Below, piece after piece: positions 58,180 through 64,000 of a stretch of DNA of 64,000 bases. The position numbers and the translations under genes were made by a program. The DNA lies in assembly GCA_029260655.1 (NCBI GenBank), contig JAJDCU010000069.1, positions 34,852 through 98,851 of the forward strand, in the 5' to 3' direction. Within the stretch, counting starts at the first letter, position 1, and each line of letters begins with the position of its first letter. This DNA is from Phycisphaeraceae bacterium (lineage in GTDB: Bacteria; Planctomycetota; Phycisphaerae; Phycisphaerales; Phycisphaeraceae). The notes beneath the pieces are model-generated. The model was given only the letters and a program-made list of their open reading frames with translations. It searched no databases and was not told where the DNA came from.

Positions 58180-59490
58180 TCAGTTCGCTTCGGTGAAATA
58201 CCGCTGGGTGCCTCCTGCCTCGACCGCCTCGCCGATCCGCTTTAGTGCGTGGGCGTAGGCCGCCGTCCGCATGTCGGTCTTGTGTGATTCCATCAGGTCA
58301 AAGACCGCGTTGAACTCCGTGCGCATGATCTTATCAAGCCGCTCGCGGACCTCCTCGACGGGCCAGTAAAATCCTTGGCGGTTCTGAACCCACTCGAAGT
58401 AGCTGACCGTAACCCCGCCCGCGTTGGCGAGGATGTCCGGGACGACCAGCGTGCCGCGCTTAGTTAGCGTTTCGTCCGCCTTAGGGGTCGTTGGGCCGTT
58501 GGCGACTTCGACGATCACCTTCGCCTTGATGTCGCCGACGTTTGCCGACGTGATCTGATTTTCCAGCGCCGCGGGGATCAGGATGTCCACATCCAGCTCA
58601 AGTAACTGTTCGTTGCTGATCGAATCGGATTCAATCGCTTCGCAGACCGAGCCGTCGCAGTAGACCGCCTTGAGTTTGCGGGACTCGTTCTTGAACTGGA
58701 TCAGGCTGGGTACGTCAAAGCCCTCGGGCTTGTAGATCCCGCCCTTGGAATCGCTCACCGCGACGACCTTGTACCCGTCGGCGTGAAGGAGTTTGACAGC
58801 GTTCTGCCCGCCGTTGCCGAACCCCTGCACCGCGACGGTGATCTTCGCCGGGTCCCAGCCGCGTCGTTTTTCGAGCTCCTTGATGCAGTAGTAGGCCCCG
58901 CGCCCGGTGGCGTCGTCACGTCCGAGGCTGCCGCCAAGCGGGATCGGCTTGCCGGTGATCACCGCCGGGCTGTACTGCCTTTTGATCTTGGAGTACTCGT
59001 CCATCATCCAGCCCATGATCCGGGCGTTGGTGTAGACGTCGGGCGCGGGGATGTCGACGTCGGGCCCGATGAAGTCGGCGACCTGCTGGATGAATCCGCG
59101 CGACAGGCGTTCCAGTTCCATGTGCGACAGCTCGCGCGGGTCGACGATGATCCCGCCCTTGCCCCCGCCGAATGGGATACCCACGACGGCGCATTTGCAG
59201 GTCATCCAGAACGCCAGCGCCTTGACCTCGTCGAGAGACACGTTTGGGTGGTAGCGGATGCCTCCCTTGGTCGGGCCGCGGTGGCTGTTGTGCCGGACAC
59301 GGTAGCCGTCGAACACCCGAAGCGACCCGTCGTCCATCCGCACGGGGATTGAGATGTGCACCACAGCCTTGGGGTGCTTGAGCAGTTCGACCACCTCGGG
59401 GTCGAGCCCTGCGATTCCCCCGGCCCGGTCGAGCCGGCCGATGGCGTCGGTGAACAGGCTGCCGGTGGATGAGGGGGTTGGGTCGGCCAT
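58180..59490 (-). CDS. Glu/Leu/Phe/Val-type dehydrogenase (glutamate dehydrogenase-like)
   Basis: A protein of 436 residues. Motifs: GGIRYHPNVSLDEVKALAFWMTCKCAVVGIPFGGGKGGI with the catalytic Lys in the GGGKGG loop, ELSHMELERLSRGF, and the NAD-binding VAVQGFGNGGQNAVKLL. The end is typical for hexameric glutamate dehydrogenases of about 420-450 residues. Oxidative deamination of glutamate to 2-oxoglutarate and ammonia, or the reverse, is the likely reaction. ATG at 59490 lies three bases after the stop of the upstream hypothetical gene (59494-60300), so the two are coupled. Confidence 0.9.
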   Translation of the reverse strand: MADPTPSSTGSLFTDAIGRLDRAGGIAGLDPEVVELLKHPKAVVHISIPVRMDDGSLRVFDGYRVRHNSHRGPTKGGIRYHPNVSLDEVKALAFWMTCKCAVVGIPFGGGKGGIIVDPRELSHMELERLSRGFIQQVADFIGPDVDIPAPDVYTNARIMGWMMDEYSKIKRQYSPAVITGKPIPLGGSLGRDDATGRGAYYCIKELEKRRGWDPAKITVAVQGFGNGGQNAVKLLHADGYKVVAVSDSKGGIYKPEGFDVPSLIQFKNESRKLKAVYCDGSVCEAIESDSISNEQLLELDVDILIPAALENQITSANVGDIKAKVIVEVANGPTTPKADETLTKRGTLVVPDILANAGGVTVSYFEWVQNRQGFYWPVEEVRERLDKIMRTEFNAVFDLMESHKTDMRTAAYAHALKRIGEAVEAGGTQRYFTEAN

Positions 59491-59493
59491 GGC

Positions 59494-60300
59494 TTATCTT
59501 TCGTCGCCGGTGGGTGGCGGCGCGTCGACACGTGCACTTTCGGGTTGGGTGAACGTGGATTCATCGGGCTCAACAAAGCGGTAGTTGGACAATTCAAGCG
59601 AACCGAGCGTCTCGCCGACTCTTCCGATTTCAGAATCCCAGTTCCACATCCTCATGCGCGTGACCAGCGTGACGCCATCGACCTCCTCGAATGCTTCATA
59701 CACCGCGACGTGGGGCTCTTTCTCCGCCTCGTGCGAACCCTTGCCGTAGGTCACGATGTACGCCAGCGCCGCCAGTCGGCCGGTGTCGGGATCACGGTAG
59801 ACTATGTACCAGTCGTCCGGCGAGTCACCCGTGCCGGGGTCGAAGGTGAGCTTGCCGGCGGGGTACTCGTGATGCAGATCCACCGACTGGATCCCGGCAT
59901 CGTCGATGTGCGTGCCGGGGTCTGCCAGCTTGAAGGGGGCGGCGACGAAGTAGGGCCAGGTCAGCAGGTGGAACCGCGCCATCCCCGGCGGGACCGGCGC
60001 ATCCTCCGGCATGACCCAGGCGTCGTTTCCGTCGAAGACATACACCTGCCCGTCCGGGGTTTCGATCCGTGACCTGCCGACCGGCGTGTCGAATGTCATG
60101 ACGCCCTTGAGCATGACCTGGCCGCCGAAAGTGACGGTGACGTCGGCTTGTAGCGCGGCGTGGGACCGGTAGGCCTTGGCCCCGTGGGCGCTTCCGATCA
60201 TGTCGGCGAAGTGTTGATGGAACTGGGCCCCTTCCTGTGCCACAGCCGGTGATCCTATCATCAGCACAACGGTCATCATGAGTTTCAACATGTCATACAT
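59494..60300 (-). CDS. Secreted hypothetical protein, LolA-like/DUF6503-like
   Basis: A protein of 268 residues. Signal peptide 1-22 (ending AVAQ). ATG at 60300 follows AAGGAAAGG. The body reads as long antiparallel strands (HAALQADVTVTFGGQVMLKGVMTFDTPVGRSRIETPDGQVYVFDGNDAWVM) like the half-barrel of LolA/LppX-type lipid-binding proteins. Later segments include YIVYRDPDTGRLAALAYIVTYG and GVTLVTRMRMWNW. The fold is an inference; the function is unknown. Its gene ends three bases before the dehydrogenase gene. Confidence 0.6.
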   Translation of the reverse strand: MYDMLKLMMTVVLMIGSPAVAQEGAQFHQHFADMIGSAHGAKAYRSHAALQADVTVTFGGQVMLKGVMTFDTPVGRSRIETPDGQVYVFDGNDAWVMPEDAPVPPGMARFHLLTWPYFVAAPFKLADPGTHIDDAGIQSVDLHHEYPAGKLTFDPGTGDSPDDWYIVYRDPDTGRLAALAYIVTYGKGSHEAEKEPHVAVYEAFEEVDGVTLVTRMRMWNWDSEIGRVGETLGSLELSNYRFVEPDESTFTQPESARVDAPPPTGDER

Positions 60301-60324
60301 AACGCGCCCTTTCCTTGGATTAGT

Positions 60325-62712
60325 TCAGACAGTTTTCCCATTCACGGTCAGCTCCGCCATCCGTACCGGCGAGGCTCCTAGTTTATCCACGCCCAGCACT
60401 TCGCCGGTCTTGCGGTTGATGCGCCCGAAGCTTAGCACCCCGGTCGGGCAGGACTGCACGCAGGCCGAGCACCGCACGCACTGGGGGTCCTCCATGGGCA
60501 GGCCCTTGTTGGCGAAGTTCATGATGTCGATCCCCTGGTGACAGACGCTGGTGCAGAGGTTGCAGGAGATGCATTTTTTCTTGTCGCTTAGGATCCTAAA
60601 CTGGCTGAACCGCGCGTAGAGGTGCATCAGCGCCGCCAGCGGGCAGGCGAACCGGCACCAGACCCGCCCGGAGAGGTGCCAGTAGCACCCAAACCCAATG
60701 ATCCCCGCAAAAAGCAGATCGACCAGCCAGACGTAGTTCAGCCCCGGCAGGCCGTGCAATACCGACTCGTAGACTTGCCCGAAGACCGACCCGGGCCAGG
60801 CCCACGCGAGGCTGCGCGACACCAGCAGAATCATCGCCGCCAGCAGGAACACCTGCCCGATCATGTTCAGCCGGTTCCAGAGCGGGCCGTGCGGCATCTT
60901 GTGCCGATGCGCGTCGCCCATCGTCTCGGCCATCGCGCCGCAGGAACATATCCACCCGCAGTACGCGCCTTTGCCGAAGCGATACACGATCGCCGGGATG
61001 ATCACGAACGTCTGGACAAAGCTGACGATCAGCCAGCCCCACAGCGGGTCGTGGCTGAACACGTTCCAGATGAATAGCGGCCAGGCGAGGATGAACCCAA
61101 ACGCCCGCCAATATTCCCGCCCGTGCTCGGTGTAGGTGACTTTGGGGAAGAACTCGTCGGCAAACCACCCAAGCGCCCCGCTGTCGAACCACCCGTTGTG
61201 CCCCATCCATGGCAGCAGCACATAAGGCAGCAAGAACAGCGGCAACAACTGGATCGTCATTAGTGTCAGCGTTTGGGCTTTTACATAAGGCGTCTTTCGC
61301 CGTCTGATCCGCTTGACGCCGAACAAGACGATCGCCAGGCAGTACGCCACCGAGTAATAGAACCCCGGTTCGCCGAGCGAAGTCTTGAGCGTGCCCAATA
61401 GGTTCGTCGGGTTGGAAAACGCCGGACCCAATCCTGCCCACAAGGCCTGGACGTTGTAGGGGAACCAGCCATGCTCCGCGAACGTCTCGCCGATCGGCAG
61501 CCAGACCCCGGTCTTCTTCCAGTGGTAGATAAACGTCATCAACGCCAGCACCAACGCGAAGCTGACGTAGCTGCTTAACCGCCACTCCCCACGGATCGGG
61601 ACACCGCTCCTTCGGAAAAAATCGAGCGGCGCCTCTCGCCCGATCATTGTGAACACCGCTTCATTTTCGATCGTTTGGTCGACGCCGTCCGCATCCGTGA
61701 CGATCACGCCATCTTGGCGGATCTCCTTGACCTTGCTCGCCATCAATAGCGTGACCGACCCGGCCTTGCGGTGGTCATTGAGGAATGCGCCGGCGGCGGT
61801 GGTGATCCGTTCGCTGCTGGGCTCCTCGACCACGGCGTCCTCCGCCATCGGGTCGTCCGCCAGCATCTTCAGCTTCTCGACGTTCTCGGGCTTGGGCCGG
61901 CTGAATTCCGGCTTGCGGTAGCTGACCGTGACGTGGCTGCCGCAGGCGCCCAGCGCGATCGCGGTCTCCATCGCCGTGTCGCCCCCGCCGACGATCAGGA
62001 TCTTCTTGCCGCAGTAGTCCTTGGGGTCGTGCAGGCGGTTGGAGACCTTGCCCAAGTCTTCGCCCGGCACGCCGAGCTTTCGGAAGTTGCCGGACCGCCC
62101 GATCCCGACGACCACGCGGTGCGCAAGCAGGTTTTCGCCGCCCGGGATCACGACCTCCAACAGGCCACCTTTGCGCACGATACGCTCGGCCCGGATGTGA
62201 CGCGGCTCGATGTTGTGTTTCTTTAAGTAACCGTGAAGCTCATCGACAAGTCCCTCCTTGATCGCCGACCCCTCGCCGAACTGCAATTCCCCGGCCGGGG
62301 TCATATCGGTCGGGTAGGTGAAGATCGGCTTGCCCTTGGGGAAGTTCACGACGGTCGAGAACGGCTCCGAGGCTTCCAGCAACTCGAAACTAAGATCGTT
62401 CTTCCTCGCCTCGATCGCCGCCGCCACCCCCGACACGCCTGCGCCGATTACGACCAGGTCCAGCACCTTACGGTCGTCACGTTCGGCATTCTTATCGCGC
62501 TTCGCAAATGCAGTATCGGCGATGATCGTCTGCACCGCCCGCGCCCCGGTGTCGGATGAAAACTTTAATAGCGGGATACCCGTGATGTCCCCGACGACGT
62601 ACAGCCCCGGCACGGCCGTCGACCCGTCGGGGTTCACCGTCGGAAGCTTCTCGACGTGTCCCGCCGGCCAGCGCGTGTGCAGCCAACGCATGTAGCATCG
62701 GATAGGGTTCAT
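60325..62712 (-). CDS. Fusion of a thioredoxin-reductase-like flavoprotein and a NapH/CcoG-like membrane ferredoxin
   Basis: A protein of 795 residues. Residues 20-70 hold a VPGLYVVGDITG segment, normally the C-terminal FAD-binding motif of such reductases, here at the N-terminus. FAD Rossmann motif IGAGVSG is at 89-95 and NAD(P) motif VGGGDTAMETA at 241-251. The redox CxxC of thioredoxin reductases is missing; only one Cys (234) is near. From 377 the chain has several membrane helices. A CGWICSCGAMAETMG segment, CRFACP, and two C-terminal [4Fe-4S] motifs (CISCNLCTSVC at 714-724, CVRCSACVQSC at 745-755) follow. This joins NAD(P)H oxidation to membrane electron transfer. Partner unknown. Confidence 0.85.
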   Translation of the reverse strand: MNPIRCYMRWLHTRWPAGHVEKLPTVNPDGSTAVPGLYVVGDITGIPLLKFSSDTGARAVQTIIADTAFAKRDKNAERDDRKVLDLVVIGAGVSGVAAAIEARKNDLSFELLEASEPFSTVVNFPKGKPIFTYPTDMTPAGELQFGEGSAIKEGLVDELHGYLKKHNIEPRHIRAERIVRKGGLLEVVIPGGENLLAHRVVVGIGRSGNFRKLGVPGEDLGKVSNRLHDPKDYCGKKILIVGGGDTAMETAIALGACGSHVTVSYRKPEFSRPKPENVEKLKMLADDPMAEDAVVEEPSSERITTAAGAFLNDHRKAGSVTLLMASKVKEIRQDGVIVTDADGVDQTIENEAVFTMIGREAPLDFFRRSGVPIRGEWRLSSYVSFALVLALMTFIYHWKKTGVWLPIGETFAEHGWFPYNVQALWAGLGPAFSNPTNLLGTLKTSLGEPGFYYSVAYCLAIVLFGVKRIRRRKTPYVKAQTLTLMTIQLLPLFLLPYVLLPWMGHNGWFDSGALGWFADEFFPKVTYTEHGREYWRAFGFILAWPLFIWNVFSHDPLWGWLIVSFVQTFVIIPAIVYRFGKGAYCGWICSCGAMAETMGDAHRHKMPHGPLWNRLNMIGQVFLLAAMILLVSRSLAWAWPGSVFGQVYESVLHGLPGLNYVWLVDLLFAGIIGFGCYWHLSGRVWCRFACPLAALMHLYARFSQFRILSDKKKCISCNLCTSVCHQGIDIMNFANKGLPMEDPQCVRCSACVQSCPTGVLSFGRINRKTGEVLGVDKLGASPVRMAELTVNGKTV

Positions 62713-62824
62713 CGATCGGTTCCTCCTTGAACGTCCCGGACATCATAAACCATGAGCAGGGAGTCCGCGCGAGGCCCCGCGTCATCTGTCCTTGCATCTT
62801 TAAGATGTGTGTTAATCGGCGGGC

Positions 62825-64000
62825 CTACGCCGGCCGCTTCAGTCCGATCATGGAGGTACCATCGGCGGATCGTTTTATGAATTGAATGCACCGATCAGGC
62901 GGCATCGGCCGGGCGAAAAGGTATCCCTGTGCGAAGTTGCATTCCAGGGCCTGAAGTTGTGCGACCTGGTCGGCGGTCTCGACCCCCTCGGCGACCAGGC
63001 CGATGCCCATGTTGTGTGTGAGGGCGGCGACCGCTTGGATGATCGCGGGGTAGACGATATTGGATTCCATATTGGACACGAACGTCCTGTCGATCTTCAG
63101 CATGTTCAGGGGCAACTCTTTGAGGCAGTACAGCGACGAATGCCCGACCCCGAAGTCGTCCATGACGATCTTGACCCCGAGCGACGCGAGCTCTTTCAAC
63201 ACGCCCAGAGCGGTGTCCATATCGCGCATGATTGCGCTCTCGGTGATCTCCAGGTTCAGCCACTTGGGGTCCACCCCCGAGTTGTGTATCGCCTCACTGA
63301 CCTCACGGGTCAGGTTGGGGTGTATCAGTTGGTTTCGGGAGAGGTTGATGTTCATGCTCAACTGCGAGTCAGGCAACGTCTGCCGCCAGCTGACAAGCTG
63401 TTCACACGCCCGGTGCATGACCCAGTTTCCGATCGGCAGGATCTGCCCGGTTTCCTCGGCGATGTGGATGAAGTCCATGGGCATGATCCGGCCCATATCG
63501 CTGTGGTCCCAGCGCAGCAGCGCCTCGAAGCCCTCCACCGAACCGGTTTCCAGCGAGATGATCGGCTGGTACTCCAGCGTCAACTCGTCGCGTTCAATAG
63601 CGCGGTGCAGGTCGGTCTCGAGTTTGTGACGCGCCTGGACCGCCAGGTGCATCTGCCGGTCGAACGTGACCGCGCGGGCTTTGCCGTCCGCCTTGGCGCG
63701 GTACATCGCCGCGTCTGCGTCCCGGATCACCTCGTCGGCGCACTTATACTTGTCGTCCCCGAGCACGATGCCGATGCTCGCCGAGGTACGGATCTCGTTG
63801 CCCGCCAAGTGGTACGGGGCCGACAGCTTCTCGAGCAGCTCGGCGGCCAGGTCCCGGGCCTCGTCCAGCGATTTGACCCTCTCCATAAGCAGGACGAACT
63901 CATCGCCCCCAAGCCGGGCCGCACACCATGGCTCCCCGGTTGGGGTTGACCGGGTGTGTACACGCAGACGGTTGGCGATCTCCATCAAGAGCATGTCGCC
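62825..64000 (-). CDS. GGDEF-EAL bifunctional c-di-GMP turnover protein (5' end outside window)
   Basis: 392 residues are visible and the frame runs off the window end, so the N-terminal sensory part is not seen. The GGDEF domain has ARLGGDEFVLL and the later ADAAMYRAKADGKA. The EAL domain has EGFEALLRW, NINLSRNQL, EITESAIM, MDDFGVGHSSL, KIDRTFV and AEGVET, the full set of metal and catalytic residues. Both halves therefore look catalytically complete and could make and degrade c-di-GMP. Cytoplasmic, linked to adhesion or motility switching in general. It starts upstream of the fusion protein gene but with opposite context unclear; 112 bases separate them. Confidence 0.9.
   Translation of the reverse strand, partial: GDMLLMEIANRLRVHTRSTPTGEPWCAARLGGDEFVLLMERVKSLDEARDLAAELLEKLSAPYHLAGNEIRTSASIGIVLGDDKYKCADEVIRDADAAMYRAKADGKARAVTFDRQMHLAVQARHKLETDLHRAIERDELTLEYQPIISLETGSVEGFEALLRWDHSDMGRIMPMDFIHIAEETGQILPIGNWVMHRACEQLVSWRQTLPDSQLSMNINLSRNQLIHPNLTREVSEAIHNSGVDPKWLNLEITESAIMRDMDTALGVLKELASLGVKIVMDDFGVGHSSLYCLKELPLNMLKIDRTFVSNMESNIVYPAIIQAVAALTHNMGIGLVAEGVETADQVAQLQALECNFAQGYLFARPMPPDRCIQFIKRSADGTSMIGLKRPA

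Overview
The window is a high-GC bacterial chromosome segment. Everything points to a planctomycete, most likely of the Phycisphaerae. The evidence is seven scattered genes for secreted proteins ending in a PEP-CTERM sorting signal, two of them carrying a planctomycete-type dockerin-like repeat (GDxxGDGFVGIEDL). There is also a sigma factor/membrane protein pair with a pseudopilin-like output domain, an alternative complex III plus A2-type oxidase supercluster, and short mostly monocistronic or two-gene units. No transposase, integrase, phage gene or CRISPR array was seen. The taxon is an inference; no 16S gene is present.

Layout. 1-8.6 kb: the end of an SH3-like planctomycete protein, a MshEN/GspE-N domain protein, two PEP-CTERM proteins (one a beta-propeller), a short-chain dehydrogenase, two hypotheticals, and an ECF sigma factor with its putative membrane anti-sigma partner. 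8.8-11.5 kb: a cytochrome c'-like protein, then a MarR regulator followed by tandem operator-like repeats, a tiny secreted peptide and a secreted double-barrel (NIPSNAP/DUF1330-like) protein. 11.7-17.3 kb: fused aroDE. On the minus strand lie a parvulin-type PPIase, a YraN nuclease-like protein, a GH9 hydrolase and a polysaccharide deacetylase-like lipoprotein.

17.9-31.9 kb is one large plus-strand respiratory operon. It holds actABCDEF (alternative complex III, quinol to cytochrome c), a small membrane protein, a SCO copper chaperone and coxBACD (caa3-type A2 oxidase with a cytochrome c domain fused to subunit II). Together they form a complete quinol-to-oxygen electron path. ActF and CoxC both carry unusual His/Ala/Glu-rich low-complexity insertions.

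32-48 kb: PEP-CTERM proteins, a LOG-family hydrolase, an endonuclease/exonuclease/phosphatase-fold protein, panB, an HtrA protease, an orphan oligopeptide ABC ATPase, two STAS proteins, YgfZ, pgk and a probable outer-membrane barrel. 48-64 kb: rpe and a HAD phosphatase with a 4-base overlap and flanked by polypurine inverted repeats, tRNA-Gln(CTG), a candidate structured RNA before another PEP-CTERM gene, a PAC2 protein, a GH63-like glucosidase, a GH43-like dockerin/PEP-CTERM protein, aldehyde and glutamate-type dehydrogenases, a flavoprotein/ferredoxin membrane fusion, and a GGDEF-EAL protein cut by the window end.

The best candidates for something undescribed are the MarR/operator/peptide/barrel unit, the 795-residue flavin-ferredoxin fusion, the multibranched RNA near 49.8 kb, and the GH9/variant-deacetylase pair. 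All are inferences from sequence reading alone.
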